A stretch of 11,845 nucleotides of DNA, taken from contig JAPSIJ010000046.1 in assembly GCA_031178805.1 (NCBI GenBank), positions 1 through 11,845 on the forward strand. Reading direction: 5' to 3'. Within the stretch, counting starts at the first letter, position 1. Every line of letters starts with the position of its first letter. The position numbers and the translations under genes are program-made. This DNA comes from Cellulomonas sp. GTDB lineage: Bacteria > Actinomycetota > Actinomycetes > Actinomycetales > Cellulomonadaceae. The notes beneath the pieces are model-generated. The model was not told where the DNA came from and searched no databases. It worked only from the letters and a program-made list of their open reading frames with translations. Shown here one piece after another: positions 1-6,205 of this stretch.

Positions 1-2042
1 GGCTGGCGGAGGGCAACGTGTACCCGGCCGAGCGGGTGGACGCGGCGTTGTCGCACTACTTCCGGCTGGGGAACCTGACGGCGCTGCGGGAGCTGGCGCT
101 GCTGTGGTTGGCGGACGAGGTGGACTCCGCGCTGCGGACCTACCGGGCCGAGCACGCGATCGAGTCGACCTGGGAGGCCCGCGAGCGGGTGGTCGTCGCG
201 CTGACCGGCGGCCCGGAGGGGGAGACCCTGCTGCGCCGCGGCGCGCGGATCGCGGCCCGCTCGGCCGGCGGGGAGCTGCTCGCCGTGCACGTGTCCGCCC
301 AGACCGGACTGCGGGACGCGAACCCCGGCTCCCTGGCGGCGCAGGTGGCGCTCACGGAGCAGCTCGGCGGCTCCTTCCACCAGCTCATCGGGGACGACGT
401 GCCGAGCACGCTGGTGACGTTCGCCCGCGGGCAGAACGCCACGCAGCTCGTCGTCGGCCTGAGCCGCCGCAGCTGGCTGAAGGCCGCGCTCACCGGGCCG
501 GGCATCGGCGCCACGGTCATCCGGCAGGCCGGGCCGATCGACGTGCACATCGTCAACCACGCCGCCGCCGGCACCCGCCTGCGGCTGCCCCGGCTCACCG
601 GCGCGCTGACCGTGCGCCGCCGCGTGCTGGGCTTCGTGCTGTCCGTGCTCGGCGGGCCGCTGCTCACCTGGGCGCTGGCGGCGGGCCGCAGCGAGGAGTC
701 GCTGGCCAGCGACGTGCTCGCCTACCAGCTGCTGGTCGTCGTCATCGCCCTGGTCGGCGGCCTGTGGCCCGCGCTGTTCACCGCGCTGCTGTCCGGCCTG
801 ACGCTGAACTACGTGTTCGTCGCGCCGGTGCACACGGTCACCGTCGCCGAGCCGGTGCACGCCCTGGCCCTCGCCCTGTACGTGGCGAACGGCGCGCTGG
901 TCAGCTACGTCGTCGACCAGGCGGCCCGCCGCAGCCGGGCCGCGCGCCGGGCCGCCGCCGAGTCCGAGATGCTGATCTCCATCGCCGGCGGCGTGCTGCG
1001 CGGCCAGGACGCGCTCGGCGCCCTGCTCGCCCGCACCCGCGAGGCGTTCGGCCTGTCCGCCGTGCGGCTGCGGGTCGGCGACCACCTGCGGGTGCAGAAG
1101 GGCGCGCCGGTGCCCGGGGAGCGCAGCACCACCGTGCGGGTGGACGACGGCGCGGTGCTGGAGCTCGACGGCCCGCCGCTCGACGGCTCGGCCGCCCGGC
1201 TGCTGCCCGTCGTGGTCACGCAGGCGGCGGCCGCCCTGGAGCACGAGCGCCTCACCGCGACCGCGCAGGAGATCGCCCCGCTGGTCGAGACCGACCAGGT
1301 GCGCAGCGCCCTGCTGTCCGCCGTGAGGCACGACCTGCGCCGTCCGCTCACGGCCGCCTCGACCGCGGTGAGCAGCCTGCGCGCGTCCGACGTCGACCTG
1401 TCGCCCGCGGACCGGTCCGAGCTGCTGGACACCGCGCACGAGAGCCTCGGCACGCTGACCACCCTGGTGACGGACCTGCTCGACGTCAGCCGGATGCAGG
1501 CCGGCGTGCTCGGCGTCTCCTGCCGGCCCACCGACGTGGAGGACGTCATCCTCCCGGCGCTGGACGAGCTCGGCCTCGGACCCGACGACGTCGAGCTCGA
1601 CCTGGCCCCCGACCTGCCGGCCGCCCCGGTGGACCCCGCGCTGCTGCGCCGGGTGGTGGTCAACCTGCTCGCCAACGCGGTGCACCACAGCACGCCGGGC
1701 TGCCGGCCGCGCCTGACCACCAGCACGTTCGCCGACCGGGTGGAGATCCGGGTCGTCGACCACGGGCCCGGCGTCGCGCCCGACCGGGTCGGCGAGATGT
1801 TCCTGCCGTTCCACCGGCTGGGCGACACCGACAACACCACCGGGCTGGGCCTCGGCCTGGCGCTGTCCCGCGGCTTCGTCACCGGGATGAGCGGCACGCT
1901 CGCCCCGGAGGACACCCCGGGCGGCGGCCTGACGATGGTGATCAGCCTGCCCGCCTGCGCCGCTGCGCCCGGCACGGCCGACGCGCCGGCCGACGCCCCT
2001 GCCGACGCCCCCGCCGCCGACCCGGGAGGGGACCGCCCGTGA
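1..2042 (+). CDS. kdpD: Sensor histidine kinase KdpD, 5'-truncated by the window edge
   Basis: KdpD senses K+ limitation and osmotic stress at the cytoplasmic membrane and controls phosphorylation of KdpE, which activates the kdp K+-ATPase genes. The frame is open from base 3 and reads LAEGN before the first GTG at 18, matching the KdpD core (EGNVYPAERVDAAL, then FRLGNLTALREL). The GTG at 18 is therefore internal, and the N-terminal KdpD domain with its Walker motif lies upstream of the window. Counting from that GTG: a Usp-like domain at about 57-180, four membrane helices (DUF4118) at about 203-300, a GAF-like linker, and a HisKA domain with His438 in VRHDLRRPL. The ATPase domain has its N-box around Asn549/Asn553, a G1 motif DHGPGV and a G2 motif GLGLGL. 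The residue four after the His is Arg442, where Thr or Asn is usual. The C-terminus carries an Ala/Asp/Pro-repeat tail. It overlaps kdpE by 4 bp (GTGA). Confidence 0.96.
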   Translation, partial: LAEGNVYPAERVDAALSHYFRLGNLTALRELALLWLADEVDSALRTYRAEHAIESTWEARERVVVALTGGPEGETLLRRGARIAARSAGGELLAVHVSAQTGLRDANPGSLAAQVALTEQLGGSFHQLIGDDVPSTLVTFARGQNATQLVVGLSRRSWLKAALTGPGIGATVIRQAGPIDVHIVNHAAAGTRLRLPRLTGALTVRRRVLGFVLSVLGGPLLTWALAAGRSEESLASDVLAYQLLVVVIALVGGLWPALFTALLSGLTLNYVFVAPVHTVTVAEPVHALALALYVANGALVSYVVDQAARRSRAARRAAAESEMLISIAGGVLRGQDALGALLARTREAFGLSAVRLRVGDHLRVQKGAPVPGERSTTVRVDDGAVLELDGPPLDGSAARLLPVVVTQAAAALEHERLTATAQEIAPLVETDQVRSALLSAVRHDLRRPLTAASTAVSSLRASDVDLSPADRSELLDTAHESLGTLTTLVTDLLDVSRMQAGVLGVSCRPTDVEDVILPALDELGLGPDDVELDLAPDLPAAPVDPALLRRVVVNLLANAVHHSTPGCRPRLTTSTFADRVEIRVVDHGPGVAPDRVGEMFLPFHRLGDTDNTTGLGLGLALSRGFVTGMSGTLAPEDTPGGGLTMVISLPACAAAPGTADAPADAPADAPAADPGGDRP

Positions 2043-2731
2043 AGATCCTGATCGCCGACGACGACCCGCAGATCCTCCGGGCCCTGCGGGTCACGCTGCG
2101 GGCGCGCGGGTACCAGGTGCTCACCGCGAGCGACGGCGTGCAGGCCGTCGAGCAGGCGACCGCGCACCGGCCCGACCTGTACCTGGTGGACCTCGGGATG
2201 CCGCACCTGGACGGCATCGACCTGATCCACTCCCTGCGGGGCTGGACGCAGGCGCCCGTGCTCGTGGTGTCCGGCCGCACCGGCTCGGCCGACAAGGTCG
2301 ACGCGCTCGACGCGGGCGCCGACGACTACCTGACCAAGCCGTTCGACCTGGACGAGCTGCTGGCGCGGCTGCGCGCGCTCGCCCGGCGGACGACCGGCGC
2401 CGACGGCGACGCGCCGGTCGTCCGGTTCGGCGACGTCACGGTGGACCTCGCGCTGACGGCGGTGACCCGGGCGGGCGCCCCGGTGCACCTCACCCCGACC
2501 GAGTGGCAGATCCTGGAGATCCTGGTGCGGAACCCCGGGCGGCTCGTCACCCGCGAGACGATCCTGTCCGACATCTGGGGCACCGCCCACCTCACCAGCT
2601 CCGGGTACCTGCGGCTGTACCTGTCCCAGCTGCGCAAGAAGCTCGAGCCGGAGCCCGGCGCGCCGCGGTACCTGCTCACCGAGCAGGGCATGGGCTACCG
2701 CTTCACCCCGGACGAGCCCACCCCCGGCTGA
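2039..2731 (+). CDS. kdpE: Response regulator KdpE
   Basis: OmpR/PhoB-type response regulator of 230 aa, the usual KdpE size, and partner of the kinase encoded just upstream. It is expected to bind the kdpFABC promoter in the cytoplasm once phosphorylated. The receiver domain (about 1-115) has the acidic cluster DDD at 7-9, phospho-acceptor Asp51 in YLVDLGMP, the switch Ser78 and conserved Lys100 in LTKPF. The winged-helix DNA-binding domain (about 130-226) carries LTPTEWQILEILVRNPGRLVTRE and ends with the wing sequence LLTEQGMGYRF. The start is the GTG at 2039, which overlaps the kdpD stop as GTGA. This implies translational coupling and fits the conserved N-terminus MKILIADDD. The gene converges on the minus-strand toxin-like gene, whose 3' end lies 47 bp away; no clear terminator with a T-run is visible between them. 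Confidence 0.97.
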   Translation: MKILIADDDPQILRALRVTLRARGYQVLTASDGVQAVEQATAHRPDLYLVDLGMPHLDGIDLIHSLRGWTQAPVLVVSGRTGSADKVDALDAGADDYLTKPFDLDELLARLRALARRTTGADGDAPVVRFGDVTVDLALTAVTRAGAPVHLTPTEWQILEILVRNPGRLVTRETILSDIWGTAHLTSSGYLRLYLSQLRKKLEPEPGAPRYLLTEQGMGYRFTPDEPTPG

Positions 2732-2778
2732 CGCCGCGCCGACCGCGAGCGGGCATCGGCTGTCGAGCTCCCGCCTCC

Positions 2779-3024
2779 TTACTGCTCGTCGAGCAGCTGG
2801 AGGTACTGCGACCGGGCCTTCATGGCGTGGATGAGCAGCTCCCCGCCGGAGTCGAACCGCAGGACGACGAGCTCCAGGAGGCGGCCTGCGGTGTCGAACC
2901 CGAGGCGGAGCTGCCGGGCCGGGCTGTCGTCGTCGAGGTCCGCGACCTACACGGCGGTCTCGGCGGCATGCAGGGCGTCGTGGTCGGGGACGCGGTGCTT
3001 GCGCGCGGAGGGGTGGACCTTCAC
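2779..3024 (-). pseudogene. Toxin-like gene of a two-gene TA module, interrupted by an in-frame TAG
   Basis: Read on the minus strand from the GTG at 3024, this is an 82-codon frame. It starts MKVHPSARKHRVPDHDALHA and ends with a TAA at 2781-2779. Codon 26 (plus-strand CTA at 2947-2949) is TAG, between AETAV and VADLDDDSPARQLRLGF. The frame before and after the stop is one continuous protein: LRLGFDTAGRLLELVVLRFD and ELLIHAMKARSQYLQLLDEQ follow without a shift. From memory of related proteins, Tyr is expected at this position, so one base change (TAC to TAG) would explain it. The start overlaps the antitoxin stop by 4 bp (GTGA), the usual antitoxin-first arrangement. The KHGV-type start and IHAMK end resemble small BrnT-like toxins, but the family is not firmly identified. 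It could instead be a sequencing error or a tolerated stop; no start after the stop would restore a full protein. Confidence 0.8.
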
Positions 3025-3281
3025 GCCACGTGCGTCCAGGCGCGCACCGCCGCGCGGATCGCCTCGGAGCGCGTCATGTGCTCGCGCTCTGCCCGATCGG
3101 TGAGCGCGGCCAGCAGCGTGGCGTCCAGGCGCACCGGCACCGGGGTGCCGGGGCCGTCGCCCGCGGTCGGTCGACCGCGCCGGCGCAGCCTGCTGACGTC
3201 GTAGCCGGCCTCGGCCTCGTCCGCCCAGGCCTGGATCTGCTGGTCGGTGACCGGGCGCCCGTCGACCGTCTCCTCACTCAT
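3021..3281 (-). CDS. Ribbon-helix-helix (CopG-type) antitoxin-like protein
   Basis: An 86-aa DNA-binding protein, probably the antitoxin and autorepressor of the pair with the overlapping downstream gene. The C-terminal part is a ribbon-helix-helix fold: a beta strand VPVRLD at about 48-53 that would enter the DNA major groove, helix 1 LLAALTDRAEREH, then MTRSEAIRAAVRAW as helix 2. The N-terminal part (VTDQQIQAWADEAEAGYDV) followed by a basic RLRRRGRP segment is typical of actinobacterial CopG-type antitoxins. The frame is open to an ATG at 3323, but the ATG at 3281 is preferred. A -10-like TACGGT lies exactly 6 bases before it, which suggests a leaderless transcript, and conservation appears to begin at MSEETVDG. 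The SDR gene lies upstream in the same direction, separated by the 74-bp repeat structure. Family assignment is firm; a functional antitoxin role is inferred from gene order. Confidence 0.85.
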   Translation of the reverse strand: MSEETVDGRPVTDQQIQAWADEAEAGYDVSRLRRRGRPTAGDGPGTPVPVRLDATLLAALTDRAEREHMTRSEAIRAAVRAWTHVA

Positions 3282-3285
3282 GCCC

Positions 3286-3297
3286 ATACCGTATACG
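3286..3297 (-). promoter_or_regulatory. Putative promoter and operator of the antitoxin gene
   Basis: On the minus strand TACGGT (3293-3288) fits the actinobacterial -10 consensus TAnnnT and is followed by 6 bases and then the ATG at 3281, a leaderless arrangement. It overlaps the perfect 8-bp palindrome CGTATACG (3290-3297), in a locally A/T-rich patch unusual for this window. Short palindromes over the -10 box are typical sites for ribbon-helix-helix autorepressors, so this is the best candidate operator. No good -35 box is visible. Confidence 0.45.
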
Positions 3298-3323
3298 AAA
3301 ACAGCGGTGCCGGGCCGGGGCAC

Positions 3324-3397
3324 CGCCGAGGTCGTCCTCCCGCGGCGAGGTCGTCACCTGCGACGGACGACCTCGCGGAGAGCTGACGACCTCGGCG
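3324..3397. repeat. Nested inverted repeat with four GAGGTCGTC units at 19-bp spacing
   Basis: GAGGTCGTC begins at 3328 and 3347, and its reverse complement GACGACCTC begins at 3366 and 3385, so every step is exactly 19 bp. The outer arms (3324-3336 and 3385-3397) pair perfectly over 13 bp. The inner arms (3345-3355 and 3366-3376) pair over 11 bp around a 10-nt loop. The two 8-base internal segments (3337-3344, 3377-3384) do not pair, giving a symmetric 13-8-11-10-11-8-13 design. It lies after the SDR stop (3430) and upstream of the antitoxin promoter. Possible roles are a transcription terminator for the SDR gene (but no T-run), a multi-site operator, or one copy of a dispersed intergenic palindrome. 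Confidence 0.85.
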
Positions 3398-3429
3398 CGG
3401 GCCGACCGGCGGCCGCGCCCGGCCCCCGG

Positions 3430-4194
3430 CTACTTCCCGTGCGGGTCGTGCGCGTTGAGGGCCGCCACCACCTGGTCGTAGTCGCCGCGCGCCTCGCCGT
3501 AGCGGAGGAACTGCACGCGCTCGACCTGGATCTCCGTGGCGTCCGGCTGGTGCTCGATCAGGTCGAGCACCTCGGCGACGAACTCGTCCAGCGGCATCGC
3601 GACGGGGCTCTCGCGCTGCCCGGGCATCAGGTCGGTCGCCACGGACGGCGGCTCGAGCTCCACGACCTGGACGCTCGTCCCCGCGAGCTGCAGCCGGAGC
3701 GACTCGCTGAGCATGTGGATCGCGGCCTTGGTGGCGTTGTAGCTCGGGGTCGCGGCCAGCGGCGCGAACGCCAGGCCGGAGGACACGGTCATGATCGTGG
3801 CGTCGGGCCGGCCGAGCAGGTGCTCGACGAACGCCGCGATCAGCCGGATCGGGCCCAGCAGGTTGGTGGTGACGGTCTGCTCGGCCGAGGCCAGGAAGCC
3901 GGCCGGGTCCGTCCAGTCCTCGACCCGCATGATCCCGGCCATCGGGATCAGCACGTCGAGGTCGGGGTGGTCGGCGAGCACCTGCTGCGCCACGGCGGCG
4001 ATGCTCTCCGGGTCCGTGGTGTCGACGCGGTAGGCGTGCAGCCCGGGGTGCTCGGCGGTGATCCGGTCGAGGAGGTCGGCTCGGCGGCCGCCGACGACGA
4101 CCGTGTTGCCCCGGTCGTGGAGGGCCAGCGCGAGGGCCAGGCCGATGCCGCTCGTCGCGCCGGGGATGAAGACGGTGTTCCCGCTGATCTGCAT
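3430..4194 (-). CDS. Short-chain dehydrogenase/reductase, DltE-like
   Basis: A 254-aa cytoplasmic NAD(P)-dependent oxidoreductase of the classical SDR type, with a Rossmann fold over nearly the full length. The cofactor loop is GATSGIG (Gly12 to Gly18). GGRR at 35-38 after the second strand suggests NADP(H) preference. The N(N)AG motif appears as MAG at 85-87, and Asn111 is in place. The catalytic residues are Ser138 or Ser139 (TVSSG), Tyr152 and Lys156 (YNATK). The opening MQISGNTVFIPGATSGIGLALAL is characteristic of the subgroup annotated as DltE-like; the substrate cannot be read from the sequence. The ATG at 4194 is chosen because the family N-terminus begins there. GAGGG lies 1 base upstream, too close for a normal ribosome site, and CAGACT 7 bases upstream could be a leaderless -10. 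The gene is divergent from the MmyB-type regulator, which is a likely controller. Confidence 0.92.
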   Translation of the reverse strand: MQISGNTVFIPGATSGIGLALALALHDRGNTVVVGGRRADLLDRITAEHPGLHAYRVDTTDPESIAAVAQQVLADHPDLDVLIPMAGIMRVEDWTDPAGFLASAEQTVTTNLLGPIRLIAAFVEHLLGRPDATIMTVSSGLAFAPLAATPSYNATKAAIHMLSESLRLQLAGTSVQVVELEPPSVATDLMPGQRESPVAMPLDEFVAEVLDLIEHQPDATEIQVERVQFLRYGEARGDYDQVVAALNAHDPHGK

Positions 4195-4207
4195 GCCCTC
4201 GAGTCTG

Positions 4208-4291
4208 GGCGGACCGAGGGACGCCGACCAGGGGAGCGGTTGTCGGGGGACCGGCGGTCCCTGGTCCGCCGCGCCGGCCGGGGTCGATACT
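4208..4291. promoter_or_regulatory. Divergent SDR/regulator control region with stacked palindromes
   Basis: The 103-bp gap between the divergent starts (4194 and 4298) holds three perfect inverted repeats: GGGACC-GGC-GGTCCC at 4247-4261, GACCAGGG (4226-4233) with CCCTGGTC (4259-4266), and GGCGGACC (4208-4215) with GGTCCGCC (4263-4270). These are candidate operators for the HTH regulator. GATACT at 4286-4291 followed by 6 bases and the GTG at 4298 looks like a -10 box for leaderless transcription of the regulator. Palindromes occur easily in such GC-rich DNA, so the operator role is inference. Confidence 0.45.
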
Positions 4292-4297
4292 GCTCGG

Positions 4298-5152
4298 GTG
4301 GATCGTGCCGCGCTCGCCGACTTCCTCGTCCGGCACCGCGAGGCCCTGCAGCCGGCGGACGTCGGGCTGAGCGAGGGGCCCCGCCGGCGCGCGCCCGGCC
4401 TGCGCCGGGAGGAGGTCGCGCAGCTGGCGACCATGTCCACGGACTACTACACGCGGCTGGAGCAGCGCCGCGGCCCGCAGCCGAGCACCCAGATGCTCGG
4501 CGCGGTGGCCCGGGCGCTGCGGCTCACCCCGGACGAGCGGGACTACCTGTACCGGGTCGCCGGGCACGACGCCCCGGACCGCGCGACGGCGACGGACTAC
4601 GTCGCCCCGGCGCTGCTCCGGGTGCTGGACCGGCTGACCGACACCCCGGCGTTCGTCCTCGACGCGCTGGGGCAGACGCTGGTGCAGAACGGCCCGGCCC
4701 GGGCGCTGTTCGGGGACGTGGGACACCTCACCGGCTGGGACCGCAGCGGCGTCTACCGGTGGTTCGTGCACCCCGAGGACGAGCGGCGGCTCTACCCGGC
4801 GGCGGACCGGGACCGGCAGGGCCGCGCGCAGGTCGCGTCGCTGCGCGCCGCCCTCGGCCGGATGGGGCCGCGGTCCCGGGCGGCCGAGCTGGTGCGGGAG
4901 CTGTCGGCCCGCAGCCCGGAGTTCGTCCGGCTGTGGGCGGACCACGAGGTCGCCCGGCGGTTCGAGGACCACAAGGTGCTGGTCCACCCGGAGATCGGGC
5001 CGATCGAGGTCGACTGCCAGGCGCTGCTCACCGAGGACGAGTCCCAGGCGCTGCTGGTGCTCACCGCGCCGCCGCGCACCGAGGCGGCGAGCAAGCTGGC
5101 CCTGCTGGCGGTCCTGGGCACGCAGCGGCTCGCGGGCGCGGAGGCCCGGTGA
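4298..5152 (+). CDS. XRE-family transcriptional regulator with MmyB-type ligand-binding domain
   Basis: A 284-aa transcription factor of a large actinobacterial family. A helix-turn-helix domain occupies about 5-90, with the hallmark RRRAPGLRREEVAQLATMSTDYYTRLEQ and RRGPQPS at 58-64. A PAS-like MmyB domain follows at about 104-275, with WFVHPEDERRLYPAADRDRQG and the terminal LALLAVLGTQRL. In a characterised family member this domain binds a fatty-acid-like ligand; here the ligand is unknown. Such genes commonly sit divergent to a short-chain dehydrogenase that they regulate, as here. The GTG at 4298 is chosen because the conserved N-terminus DRAALADFL starts there and a -10-like GATACT lies 6 bases before it, which implies a leaderless mRNA. 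The frame is open further upstream, but that stretch reads antisense through the SDR gene. The 3' end overlaps the next small gene by 4 bp. Confidence 0.93.
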   Translation: MDRAALADFLVRHREALQPADVGLSEGPRRRAPGLRREEVAQLATMSTDYYTRLEQRRGPQPSTQMLGAVARALRLTPDERDYLYRVAGHDAPDRATATDYVAPALLRVLDRLTDTPAFVLDALGQTLVQNGPARALFGDVGHLTGWDRSGVYRWFVHPEDERRLYPAADRDRQGRAQVASLRAALGRMGPRSRAAELVRELSARSPEFVRLWADHEVARRFEDHKVLVHPEIGPIEVDCQALLTEDESQALLVLTAPPRTEAASKLALLAVLGTQRLAGAEAR

Positions 5153-5352
5153 GCACCCCGGTCGCCGTCGTGCTCGCGGTCCTCGGCGTGCTGCTGGGCG
5201 CCGCCGCGGTGGTCGCCGGCGGCGCCGACGACTCGCCGGGCCTGCAGGGGATCGGCGTCCTGCTCGCGGCCGGCGGGGTCGCGCTGCTGGTCCGCGCGGT
5301 CCGCCGCCGCCGGGCGGCACGTCGGCCGGGCCGCCCGGCCGACGCGCCCTGA
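5149..5352 (+). CDS. Small hypothetical membrane protein, 67 aa
   Basis: An unrecognised small protein, probably in the cytoplasmic membrane. It has two hydrophobic segments, about 5-24 (VAVVLAVLGVLLGAAAVVAG) and about 32-50 (GIGVLLAAGGVALLVRA). A short Gly/Asp/Ser-rich turn separates them, and a strongly basic tail (VRRRRAARRPGRP) would stay cytoplasmic. The GTG start overlaps the stop of the MmyB-type regulator as GTGA, so translational coupling is likely; this overlap is the main evidence for a real gene. It ends 4 bp before the convergent methionine aminopeptidase stop. No function can be assigned. Long open frames are common in this composition, but the clean double-helix topology and coupled start favour a true gene. 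Confidence 0.65.
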   Translation: MSTPVAVVLAVLGVLLGAAAVVAGGADDSPGLQGIGVLLAAGGVALLVRAVRRRRAARRPGRPADAP

Positions 5353-5356
5353 CGGC

Positions 5357-6139
5357 TCAGCCCCGGTCGCCCCGGCGGAGGGTCAGCACCTCGGCGCCGT
5401 CCTCCGTGATCGCGATGGTGTGCTCGCTGTGCGCGGTCCGGCTGCCGGTCGCGCTGCGCAGCGTCCAGCCGTCGGCGTCGGTCACCAGCTCGTCGGTGTC
5501 CGCCATGATCCACGGCTCCAGCGCCAGCAGCAGGCCGGGGCGCAGCCGGTAGCCGCGCCCGGGCCGGCCGGTGTTCGCCACGTGCGGGTCCTGGTGCATC
5601 GTCGAGCCGACGCCGTGGCCGCCGAACTCGGTGTTCACCGGGTAGCCCGCCTCGGCCAGCACGGAGCCGATCGCGTGCGACAGGTCGCCGATCCGGGCGC
5701 CGGGCCCGGCGGCGGCGATGCCGGCGGCCAGGGCGCGCTCGGTCGCCTCGATCATCGCGAGGTCCTCGGGGCGGGCCGCGCCGCCGACCACGAAGCTCAC
5801 CGCGGAGTCGGCGACGAGGCCGTCCTTGGAGACGGCGAGGTCGAGGGTGAGCAGGTCGCCGTCCGCCAGGCGGTAGTCGTGCGGCAGCCCGTGCAGCACG
5901 GCGTCGTTCACCGACGTGCAGATGTAGTGGCCGAACGGCCCGCGGCCGAACGACGGCGCGTAGTCGACGTAGCAGGACACCCCGCCGGCGGCGACGATCA
6001 TCTCCTGGGTCCACCGGTCGATGTCGAGCAGGTTCGTGCCCACGGTCACGCGGTCACGCACCGTCTGCAGGATGTCGGCGACCAGGGCGCCGGCCGCCCG
6101 CGCCCGGGGCAGCTCGCTGGGGCTCAGGATCTCGATCAC
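5357..6139 (-). CDS. map: Type I methionine aminopeptidase
   Basis: A 260-aa cytoplasmic dimetal enzyme that removes the N-terminal Met from nascent proteins. All five metal ligands of the pita-bread fold are present: Asp100 (LTLDLA), Asp111 (VADSAVSF), His175 (GGHGVG), Glu208 (LALEPW) and Glu239 (SEHTIAI). The substrate-side His83 (VLHGLP) is also present. Length fits the short bacterial type I form without a zinc-finger extension. The start is the GTG at 6139, with a strong ribosome site GAGGAG ending 7 bases before it. Because it is not beside secY/adk, it may be a second copy in addition to a ribosomal-cluster map gene; this is inferred from context only. It is divergent from a small HTH gene, a pairing I recall from other actinobacteria, and may be controlled by it. 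Confidence 0.95.
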   Translation of the reverse strand: MIEILSPSELPRARAAGALVADILQTVRDRVTVGTNLLDIDRWTQEMIVAAGGVSCYVDYAPSFGRGPFGHYICTSVNDAVLHGLPHDYRLADGDLLTLDLAVSKDGLVADSAVSFVVGGAARPEDLAMIEATERALAAGIAAAGPGARIGDLSHAIGSVLAEAGYPVNTEFGGHGVGSTMHQDPHVANTGRPGRGYRLRPGLLLALEPWIMADTDELVTDADGWTLRSATGSRTAHSEHTIAITEDGAEVLTLRRGDRG

Positions 6140-6162
6140 GCGGTGACTCCTCGTCGGACCAA

Positions 6163-6198
6163 TAACTATCCCGGCCATGCTAGCCGCCGCGCTAGAGT
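6163..6198. promoter_or_regulatory. Divergent promoters between map and the small HTH gene
   Basis: The 66-bp gap holds a -10-like TAGTTA on the minus strand (6168-6163), which would give map a leader of roughly 17 nt containing its GAGGAG ribosome site. On the plus strand TAGAGT (6193-6198) is followed by 7 bases and the ATG at 6206, which implies a leaderless transcript for the HTH gene. GCTAGC (6179-6184) and GCTAG (6191-6195) put two copies of the tetramer CTAG, usually scarce in high-GC DNA, 12 bp apart between the promoters. They are possible regulator contacts. No convincing -35 box is seen for either promoter. Confidence 0.4.
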
Positions 6199-6205
6199 CG
6201 GGCGC

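Noticed and set aside
18..20. GTG at base 18 as the true start of the kinase gene
   Set aside because: The frame is open to base 3 and the residues before it (LAEGN) continue the KdpD core motif, so the gene extends beyond the window.
1978..2037. Ala/Asp/Pro repeat tail of KdpD as a mobile or functional repeat element
   Set aside because: It is a short low-complexity C-terminal tail, common in high-GC actinobacterial proteins, with no further support.
905..2590. Long open frame on the minus strand opposite kdpD/kdpE, and similar long frames opposite most genes
   Set aside because: These are composition shadows: very high GC removes stop codons in other frames. The translations are Arg/Pro/Ala-rich with no domains, and kdpD/kdpE are clearly real on the plus strand.
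2732..2778. Terminator between kdpE and the convergent toxin-like gene
   Set aside because: Only a 5-bp inverted repeat (GCGGG/CCCGC) with a long loop and no T-run; not distinguishable from chance.
2822..3103. Plus-strand small frame with an Arg/Ser-rich product over the TA locus
   Set aside because: It is antisense to the toxin-like and antitoxin genes, whose minus-strand translations show recognisable protein features; the plus frame shows none.
3282..3323. Longer antitoxin start at 3323 (14 extra residues)
   Set aside because: The extra residues cover the promoter-like palindrome, and the -10-like TACGGT fits the ATG at 3281.
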